DNA of 64,000 bases from JAWCQZ01 sp038869515 [NCBI: Halobacteria archaeon] (GCA_038869515.1 JAWCQZ010000009.1:19239-83238), one strand, 5' to 3'; positions 1 to 9,270 are shown, counted from the first letter of the stretch. A program made the numbers and translations. Notes: generated from the letters alone by a model not told the origin.

Positions 1-1276
1 TCGCGTAGGCCTCGCTGGTGAAGAAGGAGCCGAGGCACCAGGAGCAGGAGGAGACGTCGGCCACGCGGGCGCCCGCCTTGCGGAACTTCTCCAGGACGCC
101 CATGTTTTCCGCCTGCCGGAGGACCACCTCGCTCGCCGGGACCACCTTCATCAGGACTCCGGGGGCGACCTTGCGGCCCGCGACGATTTCCGCGGCGATG
201 ACGAGGTCCTCGAGCCGCGCGTTGGTGCAGGAGCCGAGGAACGCCTTGGTGATTTCGGTCCCCGCCACCTTCGACACCGGGGCGTAGTTGTCCGGAGAGT
301 ATGGCGCGGCCACGAGGGGCTCGAGGGTGGAGAGGTCGAGTTTGATCCGCTTCCCGTATTTCGCACCGGGGTCGGCGAGGGCGGGCCGGTAGGGCGCCCG
401 GGCCCGCTTGGATTTTCTTCCGCCCTTGCCGTTCACCGCCACGCGGTCGGTGTCCGGGTCGCGCCCCACCTCCTCGTTGACGAACCGTTCCACCGCCGCG
501 TCGGGGGGGAAGATGCCCGTCGTCGCCTCCATCTCGGCCGCCATGTTGGCCATCGTGATGCGCGCCTCCAGGGAGAGGGCGGAGAGGCCTTCGCCGGAGT
601 ATTCGACTGCGGCGTCCCTCCAGACCCCCTCTTTGTAGTGCTTCCCGATGAGGTGGATGACCGCGTCCTTGGAGGAGACGTAGGGGCGGAACCTTCCGGT
701 CAACTCGACGCTCACCGGAGACGGGACCTTGAACGGCAGCCGCCCCGAGAGAATCATCATCCCGACTTCGGTGGAGCCGACGCCGGCCGCGAACGCCCCG
801 AGGGCGCCGTAAGACGGGGTGTGGGAGTCGGCCCAGAGAATCAGGTCGCCGGGCCGCGCGTGCCCCTCCTCGGGCAGCACGATGTGGCAGATGCCGCCGA
901 CGCCGATGTCGTAGACGTGGGGCAGGCCGTATTTGCGCGCATACTCCCGCACACGGTTGGCTTGGGTCGAGCGGGGGAACACATCGGCCCCGGGGCCGAG
1001 GAAGTGCTCCAGGGCGACCACGACGCGGTGCTTGTTCCTGTTGATGAGTCTGCGGATTTTGGCTTCGCCAAAATCCGTGAAGTCGGGCCCCTCGATGGCG
1101 GCGAAGGCGCCGTCAGCGGTGACGTCGGAGCCGCCGGTGACATCCACCTCGAACTCGTGCCAGGTGCCCGGCTTTAGAACGGGCAGGTCTCCGTCGGCCG
1201 CGTTACGGTAGGGGGTTTTGCCGTTTTCGACGAGATGGCGGGCGAGGATTTTCTGGGTGATGGTGAGGGGGGCCAT
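1..1276 (-). CDS. leuC: LeuC/aconitase-family dehydratase large subunit (partial)
   Basis: This is the large subunit of 3-isopropylmalate dehydratase (or the related homoaconitase), which isomerises 2-isopropylmalate through a [4Fe-4S] cluster in leucine synthesis. The gene runs off the left edge, leaving 425 codons from the ATG at 1276. Visible family marks are ADSHTP near residue 147, the cluster motif SCTN near residue 347, and the second cysteine pair in SCSWCLG near residue 413. The last pair lies later than in most archaeal LeuC proteins; a Lys/Arg-rich stretch around residues 290-320 and a small palindrome-encoded segment near residue 70 look like extra sequence. leuB lies about 2.2 kb away on the same strand. 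The small subunit LeuD is not seen. Substrate (isopropylmalate, homocitrate, methylmalate) cannot be fixed from sequence. Confidence 0.9.
   Translation of the reverse strand, partial: MAPLTITQKILARHLVENGKTPYRNAADGDLPVLKPGTWHEFEVDVTGGSDVTADGAFAAIEGPDFTDFGEAKIRRLINRNKHRVVVALEHFLGPGADVFPRSTQANRVREYARKYGLPHVYDIGVGGICHIVLPEEGHARPGDLILWADSHTPSYGALGAFAAGVGSTEVGMMILSGRLPFKVPSPVSVELTGRFRPYVSSKDAVIHLIGKHYKEGVWRDAAVEYSGEGLSALSLEARITMANMAAEMEATTGIFPPDAAVERFVNEEVGRDPDTDRVAVNGKGGRKSKRARAPYRPALADPGAKYGKRIKLDLSTLEPLVAAPYSPDNYAPVSKVAGTEITKAFLGSCTNARLEDLVIAAEIVAGRKVAPGVLMKVVPASEVVLRQAENMGVLEKFRKAGARVADVSSCSWCLGSFFTSEAYA
1054..1076. repeat. Short perfect palindrome inside leuC
   Basis: Nine-base arms (1054-1062 and 1068-1076, reading GGATTTTGG and CCAAAATCC) flank a CTTCG loop. 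It lies in frame in leuC and encodes roughly TDFGEAKIR. The AT core (GATTTTG/CAAAATC) and TTCG/GAAG loop match the style of the larger palindromes at 45.6 and 55.5 kb, so it may be a short relative. Confidence 0.55.
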
Positions 1277-1409
1277 CGGCTGGATTGCAGGGGCCGGAGG
1301 ATTAAACCTGATGCCCCGTCCGTGAAAAGCCCGCGGCGCGTGCTCAGCGCGGTTCCGCGACAGGGCGCCAGAGACCGGCTTAAGTCGTTTCAGGCCGATT
1401 TGACCGGCG

Positions 1410-1889
1410 ATGGGGGCTGGACCTGTCGCCGCGCTGGTTGCGGTGCTTGCTATCGCGGCATGCACAAACGCGCCGGGCGGGCAGCAGAACATAGGCGCGG
1501 GAAGTCTTGGCACTCAGATAGACTGCGTACAGCTTCTCAAAGGCTATGGTGTTCCCGTTCCCCAGCTCCCCAGCGGCGAAACCGCATCGCCGCAGGATGA
1601 AAGCACAATGTGGGTCAGGGATGCGAAGCTCTTCAACCCCGACCTTATCTCTTACATCAATGATGAGACAGCCTTCTCCAAAAATCTCGGCGACAGAATG
1701 GTGAGCGCGGAGGCGGCCGCAGAAAAAGTCGCATCTGTTGCTGTCCAGCACCCGCAGCTCGGCACGGGCTGGGCCATAACAAAAATGGCCAGATCAATCT
1801 CAAATGACATAAAGGCCAGCGCGTTTGCTTCGAACACCGCGCTGTCAAATCCAAAGCTGATAACATGCGGAAGTCTGAGCAGCGAGTAA
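1410..1889 (+). CDS. Putative secreted lipoprotein
   Basis: A 159-residue protein of unknown function. The N-terminus is a short hydrophobic signal (AVLAIAACTN) ending in a lipobox-like AAC, so the mature protein probably starts at Cys18 and is anchored outside the membrane. The rest is soluble with two further cysteines (DCVQLL and ITCGS). The gene is visibly AT-richer than its flanks, which suggests transfer. Its 3' end overlaps the next reading frame by 25 nt, and that second protein carries similar wording (GVPVPQ here, GVPLPK there), so the two could be one gene split by a frameshift. No homologue recognised. Confidence 0.55.
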   Translation: MGAGPVAALVAVLAIAACTNAPGGQQNIGAGSLGTQIDCVQLLKGYGVPVPQLPSGETASPQDESTMWVRDAKLFNPDLISYINDETAFSKNLGDRMVSAEAAAEKVASVAVQHPQLGTGWAITKMARSISNDIKASAFASNTALSNPKLITCGSLSSE

Positions 1890-2563
1890 GCGATATTGCC
1901 ATAGCGATGGCAATGGGCGTGCCGCTGCCAAAAGACAAGATCGTGCAGGCCAGGAAAGTTGCGGCCTGTTACAAGAGTGAGTGGGGCAAATATGTGCCTT
2001 CCGTAACAAGAGCAGAGGATGTGCTCTACTGTCTTGCTGATGCTACCGACAAAAAACTCGAAGCGAAAGAGAAAGCCTTCGGCCAAAGTCCCTCTGGACA
2101 ACTGATACTCGAGCAGGGCGGACTTTTCACGCCGACTCCAATGCCGACAAAAGTCGGAGGCACATTTACACCAACGCCGAGCCCGATTTCGACAGGCTCC
2201 GAGCCGACAGATTTGAGTGCGGAGGGAGAGAACGTTGTCAAAAGAGAACTGGCCCAATATGGTTTCAAAAACCCGATTGTTACGACAGGCAGCGGAAAAT
2301 GGATCTATGTTAGTGCAGAAGGTTCGTTCGTTCCTGTCGACATACCAGCAATTTTTAACAGTATGCTTGGTTGGTTTCGCGATGCGGATACCTTTGAATT
2401 GTCTTTCATCACACCCTCGGGGCCTTGGTGTTATGTTGGCGCTAAAGATCGTCTCGTTAAGCTTAATTCGGATTATGTAGATAATAAGATAAGAGCACTG
2501 GATTATCAAAAAGAAACCTTCGGCGGCCAGACCGAAAGGTGTTCATCTTCGCGCGCGACATAA
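1865..2563 (+). CDS. Hypothetical protein downstream of lipoprotein
   Basis: A 232-residue protein I do not recognise. It begins at an ATG inside the end of the lipoprotein gene, in another frame. An alpha-helical, Cys-containing first part (to about residue 75) is followed by a Thr/Pro-rich linker (PTPMPTK, FTPTPSP; residues 88-110) and a C-terminal domain with several aromatics. A Thr-Pro linker of this kind is typical of exported, surface-exposed proteins, but this frame has no signal peptide of its own, which favours its being the continuation of the lipoprotein after a frameshift near 1865-1889. Base use is AT-richer than the neighbours. Confidence 0.5.
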   Translation: MRKSEQRVSDIAIAMAMGVPLPKDKIVQARKVAACYKSEWGKYVPSVTRAEDVLYCLADATDKKLEAKEKAFGQSPSGQLILEQGGLFTPTPMPTKVGGTFTPTPSPISTGSEPTDLSAEGENVVKRELAQYGFKNPIVTTGSGKWIYVSAEGSFVPVDIPAIFNSMLGWFRDADTFELSFITPSGPWCYVGAKDRLVKLNSDYVDNKIRALDYQKETFGGQTERCSSSRAT

Positions 2564-2635
2564 TCAGCAGGATACAATTTTGGTAGGAACGCTTTTTTCT
2601 CCAGCGTCGGCGTAATCGGTATCTGCGTTGCGGCC

Positions 2636-2745
2636 GTCGCGTCGCGAAGCGAGGCGACGGGGGGCTGCGAAGCAGACCCGGCCGTTCCGCTTCGGCCCCC
2701 GACGCCCGGCGTGGAGCCGGACCCTGGCCCCCCACGTTCACCCCA
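2636..2745. repeat. Cluster of GC-rich palindromes
   Basis: The stretch between the hypothetical gene and vapB contains successive hairpins with GAA or TTC loops, for example CTGCGAAGCAG near 2667-2677 and a longer one around the GTCGCGAAGCGAGGCGAC segment near 2647-2664. The GCGAAGCGAG core recurs in the elements at 7.7, 55.5 and 56.5 kb. No gene is visible in it. Confidence 0.55.
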
Positions 2746-2788
2746 CTCCCCGCAAACCTTTAACCGTGGAAAGTGATATTTCAGTTAG

Positions 2789-3055
2789 ATGGCCACCGAG
2801 GTCAAAATCAAGCGCTGGGGCGGCTCCCTGGCCGTCATCATCCCCGAGGAGGAGGTCAAAGCGCAGAAACTCAAGGAGGGGGAGGAGGTCGGACTTGTCC
2901 TGATCAAGAAGGCCCGATTGGGCGACCTCTTCGGCTCGGTGAAGGAGTTGCGAGGGGTAGACCTGCAGGAAGCGGAGCGGGAGTTCGACGAGGGATGGGA
3001 GTCCGGCGCTCTCTCCCGGCACGAGAGACTCGCACGCATGGGCGGCCGCCGGTGA
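2789..3055 (+). CDS. vapB: AbrB/MazE-type antitoxin (VapB-like)
   Basis: An 88-residue protein. Its first 45 residues have the swapped-hairpin AbrB DNA-binding pattern (KIKRWGGSLAVIIPEE), and the acidic C-terminal tail would bind and neutralise the toxin. It overlaps the PIN-domain gene by 4 nt (GTGA), the standard coupling of a VapBC pair, and antitoxins of this kind autoregulate the operon. A TATA-like TTTAAC at about 2759 lies roughly 28 nt before the ATG, giving a leaderless message. Confidence 0.85.
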   Translation: MATEVKIKRWGGSLAVIIPEEEVKAQKLKEGEEVGLVLIKKARLGDLFGSVKELRGVDLQEAEREFDEGWESGALSRHERLARMGGRR

Positions 3056-3441
3056 ACCGGTACTACTACGACTCCTGGGCCATCCTGGAGTTCTTCGGCG
3101 GGAACCCCCGGTTCGAGCCCTACTTCGCCGGGGTCCCCGGCGCGACCAGCGCGTGGAACCTCGCGGAGGTCTATTTCAAACTCATCCAGGCGGGCCACCC
3201 CGTCGAAGATGCCCGTCGCAAGTGCCTCCGGTTTCAGTCGCATCTGCTGACTTTCGGCCCCCGCACAGTGTTCCGGGCCATGGAGTTCAGGCGCGACCAT
3301 CCGGACCCCGAGAGGGCTGGACGCTACCTCTTCTCCTACGCAGACGCGCTTGGCTATGCTCTGGCGCTTGAGCGGGGTTTGACGTTTCTCACCGGAGATA
3401 GAGACTTCCAAGGACTGCCCAAGGTGGAGTATCTTCGATAG
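3052..3441 (+). CDS. vapC: PIN-domain ribonuclease toxin (VapC-like)
   Basis: A 129-residue PIN domain starting at GTG 3052. The four acidic positions of the Mg2+ site are visible: Asp in YDSWAIL, Glu in NLAEVYF, Asp in YADALGYA and Asp in TGDRDF. The length is normal for VapC. Such toxins cleave tRNA or rRNA when not held by VapB. The pair sits between leuC and leuB, where it interrupts what may have been a leucine operon. Confidence 0.87.
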   Translation: MNRYYYDSWAILEFFGGNPRFEPYFAGVPGATSAWNLAEVYFKLIQAGHPVEDARRKCLRFQSHLLTFGPRTVFRAMEFRRDHPDPERAGRYLFSYADALGYALALERGLTFLTGDRDFQGLPKVEYLR

Positions 3442-3451
3442 CCGCTCCCGC

Positions 3452-4585
<1,134 letters not shown>

Positions 4586-4642
4586 GGGCGGGGATGGGAG
4601 CCTGAAGATATAATGTTTGACCCGCGCGACGTTCTCTCATCC

Positions 4643-5176
4643 ATGAAGTTCGCCCTCCTCTGCGGGGAACTCGACATCCCCGACCCCGACGCCTTCCTGC
4701 GGGACCTCCGGGCTCTCGCGAAGGCGAGGGGAGTGACTCTCCAGCCCCTGAACGCGGACCTCCTCGCGGGCCGGGCCCACGTGGCGAAGGCCTTCGAGGA
4801 GGCGGAGGCTGCCCGGGCGGCCGGGGCCCCCTTCGCCCGCGACCCCGGGATGGAACTCCTCCTCCACGTCTCGGGCCAGACCCAGATTTTCCGGGCGCTG
4901 GAGTTCGGAGTGAAGTCCGGGAGGAACCGGGTGGCCGTGGTCGCCTTCCCGCCCGAACCGGGGACTGTGGGGGTCCTGAAAGAGAGGTACGGCCTCGCCG
5001 AGGATGCCTCGCTTGCCGAATACCGGCTCGAAAAGCGGCGGGCCCTGATGTCGAAGTTCAACATCACCGCCGCGGAACTGAAGGCGGCCGGGGAGGAGCG
5101 GCTGCCGGAACTGGCCCAGGAGCGCATCGCCCTGATGGCGCTGGAACGGGGGAGGGGGCAGAAGGTCCGCAGATGA
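4643..5176 (+). CDS. cgi121: KEOPS complex subunit Cgi121
   Basis: A 177-residue protein resembling Cgi121, the KEOPS subunit that binds the tRNA 3' end during N6-threonylcarbamoyladenosine (t6A37) synthesis. The clearest signature is MELLLHVSGQTQIFRAL (about residues 72-88), followed by a beta strand NRVAVVAF and a helical C-terminus. The ATG at 4643 is preceded by a TATA-like ATATAATG at 4606-4613, about 30 nt upstream, supporting a leaderless start. Archaeal homologues are near 150 residues; the extra length is in the C-terminal helix. The nearby gene at 18867 could be another KEOPS subunit (Pcc1). Confidence 0.78.
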   Translation: MKFALLCGELDIPDPDAFLRDLRALAKARGVTLQPLNADLLAGRAHVAKAFEEAEAARAAGAPFARDPGMELLLHVSGQTQIFRALEFGVKSGRNRVAVVAFPPEPGTVGVLKERYGLAEDASLAEYRLEKRRALMSKFNITAAELKAAGEERLPELAQERIALMALERGRGQKVRR

Positions 5177-5269
5177 GCCGGATGAACGTTTTCGAGCGAT
5201 GGTTCGTATCCGGGCCCATCCAAGCCGCCTATTTGCGCTCGGTCTGTTACCCGCGCGTGTTCCGCTGTC

Positions 5270-5657
5270 ATGAAAATCGAACTCTTCCAGGGCGACACCA
5301 CCGCCTTGGAGGTCGACGCCATCGTCAACGCGGCCAACAACCGCCTCCTCATGGGGGCGGGGGTCGCGGGGGCCATCAAGCGGCGCTGCGGCCAGGAAAT
5401 CGAGGACGAAGGGGTGCGGAAGGGCCCGATCCCAGTCGGGGAGGCCGCGGTCACCGGCGCGGGGAGGCTGAAGGCCCGATACGTCATCCATGCGGCGGTC
5501 ATGGCGATGGACTTCCAGACGGATGCGAAGAAAATCCGCGATGCTCGACGAGGTCCGGAGGGGCGCTGAGGGACTGGAGCGGGTGGTCTTCGCCCTCCAC
5601 GGGGAGGAGGCCCGAGCGGCCTTCGAGCGGGTCCTGCGGGGAGCCGGGACGGGATAG
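5270..5657 (+). pseudogene. Macro-domain protein with internal deletion
   Basis: The first 85 residues are a classic ADP-ribose-binding macro domain: DAIVNAANN, a glycine-rich GAGVAGAIK loop and YVIHAAV. The reading then jumps frame after DAKKIRDA, and the +1 frame from about 5540 continues with the end of the family ([25 protein letters not shown]) to a stop at 5657. The middle, which normally holds the second phosphate-binding loop (consensus roughly FPALGTG.GGFP), is missing, about 40 residues. The gene is therefore a deletion-frameshift remnant unless the sequence is in error. A TATA-like CTATTTG lies near 5229. Confidence 0.8.
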
Positions 5658-5688
5658 CATTTTTCCATCTCTCCGCCGAGGTTCGGGC

Positions 5689-6816
5689 ATGGCGGAGACG
5701 GCCCAGGTTCCGGCGCCGGGGTGGAGCCCCCGGGACCTGGAGGAACTGGAAGGGAACCTGCGGGACGAGAGGTCGGCCGAGTGGCTCTACGGCACCCTCG
5801 CGGGCCTCGACGGCCAGGAGGAGCGGGCCGCCCTCCTCCGCAGCCTCCGGGACTACGAGAAGAGGCACACGGCCCGCTGGGAGAAACTCCTCCGCAGGCT
5901 CGGCCGGCCCATCCCGCCCCGGGCCCTGCTCCTCCAGCACCGCATCCTCGTCGCTTTCGCGCGGGTCTTCGGGGTGGGGTCGGTCCTGCCCCTCATCCAC
6001 AAGGAGGAGGTGGAGGGCATCGCCAAATACAAGCGGCAGGCGGGGGCGTGGAAGGACCCCGAGGCCCAGGAGATTTTCAGGGATGTCCTTCCCGAGGAGA
6101 TCGTCCACGAGGCGGACCTCTTCAACGCCATCCGCAAGGTGGGGGCCGAGGGCGGGACCCTCCGGAGCGCCATCCTGGGGGCCAACGACGGCATCGTCTC
6201 CGTCCTCGCCCTGGCGGCCGGAGTGGCGGGGGCCACCGCTTCCACGCCGGCAGTAGTCGTTGCGGGCGTCGCGGGAATCACGGCGGGGGCCTTTTCCATG
6301 GCCGCCTCCAACTATGTGTCGGTCCGGGCGGAGCAGGAGATGGTGGCCACCCGGGCGCGGATGCTGCGGGACGCCGTCGAGGTCGCCCCGAAGCGGAAGT
6401 CGGCGCAGTTGCGGGAGGCCTACTGGGCCCGGGGCTACACCCCCGAGGAGGCGGAAGCGATGGTGTCGCGGCTGGCGAAGAACCCCGGCGAGTTCGCGCG
6501 CGCCCTCCTGGTCGAGGAGTATGGCATCGCGGAGGCGAGTTTCGAGAGCCCGCACCGCCTCGCCGCGACAACGGGGGTCGCATTTGCGGCGGCGGCCGTG
6601 GTCCCGGTCCTCCCCTTCCTCGCCCTCCCGGTCGGCTCCGCCGTGGCGGCCTCCGTGGCCCTCAGCGGCGCGGCCCTCTTCGCCGCCGGGGTCCTCCGCT
6701 CCCTCGTCACATTGAAGCCCTTCCTGAGGAACGGGTTCGAGATGGTCGTCGTGGGCATGGGGGCCGCCGCGTTCACCTACGCCGTCGGCCTCGCCCTCGG
6801 GACGGTGGTCGGGTGA
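5689..6816 (+). CDS. MbfA-like ferritin-domain iron transporter (VIT1/CCC1 family)
   Basis: A 375-residue protein with two parts. Residues about 15-150 form a rubrerythrin/ferritin-like helical domain with Glu and His at spacing expected for a di-iron site (ERSAEWLY, YEKRHTARWEKLL, KEEVEGIAKY, PEEIVHEADLF). Residues 155-375 are a VIT1/CCC1 membrane domain with the signature GANDGIVSVLALAAG and about five membrane segments, ending at the C-terminus. Family members export iron (or manganese) and resist iron and peroxide stress. It overlaps the next gene by 4 nt (GTGA), so the two are co-translated. Confidence 0.88.
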   Translation: MAETAQVPAPGWSPRDLEELEGNLRDERSAEWLYGTLAGLDGQEERAALLRSLRDYEKRHTARWEKLLRRLGRPIPPRALLLQHRILVAFARVFGVGSVLPLIHKEEVEGIAKYKRQAGAWKDPEAQEIFRDVLPEEIVHEADLFNAIRKVGAEGGTLRSAILGANDGIVSVLALAAGVAGATASTPAVVVAGVAGITAGAFSMAASNYVSVRAEQEMVATRARMLRDAVEVAPKRKSAQLREAYWARGYTPEEAEAMVSRLAKNPGEFARALLVEEYGIAEASFESPHRLAATTGVAFAAAAVVPVLPFLALPVGSAVAASVALSGAALFAAGVLRSLVTLKPFLRNGFEMVVVGMGAAAFTYAVGLALGTVVG

Positions 6817-7655
6817 TTTCCCGCGTCGGAGGGGTCTACGGCCTCTACGGCCCCGACAGCGTCGCGTGGAAGACCAACCGGGAGACCGCCCTCCTCTTCG
6901 GGGGCCCCCGCGCCCTCCTGCTCCAACTGGCCCACCCCCTGGTGGCCGCGGGGGTCCGGGAGCACAGCGACTACGAGAAGGACCCCTACGGGCGGCTCCA
7001 GCGGACCCTCCACTACACCCTCTCCATCGTGTTCGGAACCGAGGAGGAGGCGCGGGAGGCGGCCGCCGACGTCAACGCCCGCCACCTCAAGGTCCGGGGC
7101 CGCCTCGGCCGGAAGACGGGCCGGTTCCCGGCGAAGGCGGCCTACGACGCGCGCGACCCGGAGTTGCTGATGTGGGTCCAGGCGACCCTTCTGGACACCA
7201 GCTCGATGCTCTACGAGAGGTGGATCGGCCCCCTCACCGGCACCGAGAGGGAGCGCCACTATCGGGAGAGCAAAATCCTCGCCGGGATGCTCGGCCTCCC
7301 CGCGCCGGCGATGCCGAAGGACTGGAAGGCCTTCCAGGCCTACTTCCGGCGGATGGTCGAGGGGCACGAGCTCGCGGTGGACGACGCGACCCGGAAGATG
7401 GTCCACACGATTCTCCATCCGCCGGGCATCCCGAGGCTGGCGGCGGAGGCGCAGGCGACCCTGACGGCGGGTCTCCTGCCCGAGCGCGTCCGGGAGATGT
7501 ACGGCCTCCCCTGGGGGCCGGTCCAGGAGGCGGTCCTCAGGATGGCGGACGAGTCCATCCGCTTCATGGTCCCGAGGATGCCGCCGGCGGTGAGGTATTT
7601 CCCCCAGTACCGGAGGGCGGTCCGGCGCGTGGGGTTGAGTGGGCGGAAGCGATAG
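6813..7655 (+). CDS. DUF2236 / MpaB-family oxygenase-like protein
   Basis: A 280-residue protein of the MpaB/latex-clearing (DUF2236) family, whose members are haem-binding or haem-like oxygenases. Visible marks are LLLQLAHPLVAAGVREHS (about residues 32-49), RTLHYTLSIVFG and LLMWVQATLLDTS (about 113-125). The GTG start at 6813 overlaps the stop of the MbfA-like gene, which hints at a shared role in iron or oxygen chemistry. Reaction and substrate are unknown. Confidence 0.8.
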   Translation: MISRVGGVYGLYGPDSVAWKTNRETALLFGGPRALLLQLAHPLVAAGVREHSDYEKDPYGRLQRTLHYTLSIVFGTEEEAREAAADVNARHLKVRGRLGRKTGRFPAKAAYDARDPELLMWVQATLLDTSSMLYERWIGPLTGTERERHYRESKILAGMLGLPAPAMPKDWKAFQAYFRRMVEGHELAVDDATRKMVHTILHPPGIPRLAAEAQATLTAGLLPERVREMYGLPWGPVQEAVLRMADESIRFMVPRMPPAVRYFPQYRRAVRRVGLSGRKR

Positions 7656-7718
7656 GGCGCTGCCTGGAACCCATCTTAACTCCGACCACAATCATCGTGC
7701 CATTTAGCAGGGCTCAAC

Positions 7719-7878
7719 CGCTCGCGCACGCGCGACGGAGGCCCCCGGCGCCAATTTGCAACGGGGGGTCCGAGGGAAGCGAGGACCGAGGAGCGGCGCT
7801 GGGCCGAGAGACGAGCGAAGCGAGGAGCGGGGCCGGGGCCTCCGAGCGCGCGGCCCGACGACCGGCCCCACGCCGGGC
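7719..7878. repeat. Long GC-rich palindromic intergenic element (copy A)
   Basis: This gene-free stretch opens with CGCTCGCGCACGCGCGACGG, contains GGCGCCAATTTGC, several GAAGCGAG units and CGAGCGGCGC, and closes with CCGAGCGCGCGGCCCG. The element at 56375-56605 has the same opening, the same GGCGCCAATTTTGC, the same GAGCGAAGCGAG units and the same closing words in the same order, so both are copies of one dispersed repeat. It ends just before the TATA box of the radical SAM gene. Confidence 0.7.
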
Positions 7879-7913
7879 CACCTTTATGGAAAGGGCGATA
7901 GAGGGGAAGTGGG

Positions 7914-9179
7914 ATGGGCGGGTTCGATTCGCTCCCAATTTGGTCCGACCCAGAGACCCGCGGGCCCCTCTCCTGGTACTTCGACGTCGCCACGAACAGG
8001 ATGCCCGCCAAGCACCTCATCACCCGGCGCATCCCGTGCGAGACCCCCCTCGACGCCCCGGAGGAGGACCTCTGGGAGGAGCACCGGCGGGCCACGGGCC
8101 GGTTCCTGGCGGTGTGGGAGCGGATCCGCAGGGAGGAGTTGAGCCTCCCTGGACTCGCGACCTACTCACCCTCCCTCCTCGACCTCTCGGCGGAGCTCGC
8201 CCGCCGGATGCTCGCCCATTGCAACTTCTGCCGGTGGAACTGCCGGGTGGACCGGTCGCAGGGGACGAAGCACGGCACATGCCAGCTCGAAGCGGACTCC
8301 CGCGTCTCCTCCTTCTTCCACCACCGCGGGGAGGAGGCGGTCTTCCGGGGCACCCGTGGCTCGGGGACCATTTTCTTCACCTCCTGCAACATGCGGTGCG
8401 GCTTCTGCCAGAACGGCGACATCTCCCACGACAAGGAGAACGGGATGATTGCGACGCCGGAGGTGCTTGCGGCGATGGCGAGGCAGTTGCGGCTGGAGGG
8501 GTGCCACAATATCAATTTCGTCGGGGGCGAGCCCACCATCCACCTCCACGCCATCCTGGAGGCGGTGCGGCTCCTCGGCAGCGGCTACCGGCCCGACCGG
8601 GGGACGCTGGAGCGGGCGCTCGACTTCAAGGTGGACGGCGACATGGCGGGGAAGCCGAACGGCTCCGATTACCACGGCGACCTGAACGCCCCGCTGCTCT
8701 GGAACTCCAACTTCTTCATGAGCGAGCCGACGATGCGGCTGCTCCGGCCACTGTTCGACGCCTGGCTCCCCGACTTCAAGTTCGGGAACCCCGAGTGCGC
8801 GATGCGGCTGAGCCGGACGCCGTGGTATTTCGAGACCGTGGCGAAGAACCACAAGGCCCTCTTCGATTGGAACGAGGCGGTGGTCGTCCGCCACCTCGTG
8901 ATGCCCAACCACGTCGAATGCTGCACGAAGCCGGTTCTCGGGTGGATTGCGAAGCAGATGCCCGGGGTCCCGGTGAACGTCATGGACCAGTTCCACCCCG
9001 ACCACGGGTGCAACCCGCAGGACCGGAGGTTCAACCCGAAACTGGCGGACATCGCGAGATATCCCACCGCGGAGGAGCTTGAGGAGGCGTTCGCGTATGC
9101 CGAAAGCCTCAAACTGAACTTTGCCCCGTTGACCTTCGAGAAGAGCCTTGGCCAGTCTAGGTCCGTTGTCCATTTTTGA
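7914..9179 (+). CDS. Radical SAM protein, PflA-related
   Basis: A 421-residue radical SAM enzyme. The SAM-cluster motif CxxxCxxC is in TSCNMRCGFCQNGDIS (about residues 157-172). An upstream cysteine group, CNFCRWNC (about 103-110), may bind a second cluster or zinc. Glycine-rich NFVGGEPTIH (about 200) follows, as in pyruvate-formate-lyase-activating-type (COG1313-like) proteins. The target is unknown: these proteins activate glycyl radical enzymes or modify peptides, and no partner is adjacent. A TATA-like CCTTTATGG near 7881 sits about 30 nt before the ATG. Confidence 0.85.
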   Translation: MGGFDSLPIWSDPETRGPLSWYFDVATNRMPAKHLITRRIPCETPLDAPEEDLWEEHRRATGRFLAVWERIRREELSLPGLATYSPSLLDLSAELARRMLAHCNFCRWNCRVDRSQGTKHGTCQLEADSRVSSFFHHRGEEAVFRGTRGSGTIFFTSCNMRCGFCQNGDISHDKENGMIATPEVLAAMARQLRLEGCHNINFVGGEPTIHLHAILEAVRLLGSGYRPDRGTLERALDFKVDGDMAGKPNGSDYHGDLNAPLLWNSNFFMSEPTMRLLRPLFDAWLPDFKFGNPECAMRLSRTPWYFETVAKNHKALFDWNEAVVVRHLVMPNHVECCTKPVLGWIAKQMPGVPVNVMDQFHPDHGCNPQDRRFNPKLADIARYPTAEELEEAFAYAESLKLNFAPLTFEKSLGQSRSVVHF

Positions 9180-9270
9180 AACCCAGGAACCTTTTTGAGA
9201 ACATGCGGCTGTTTCGCCGCGCGGGCAGGGCGGCGCGAAGGTTTTTCCAGCAGGTCTCCTTCCTCCCCCC

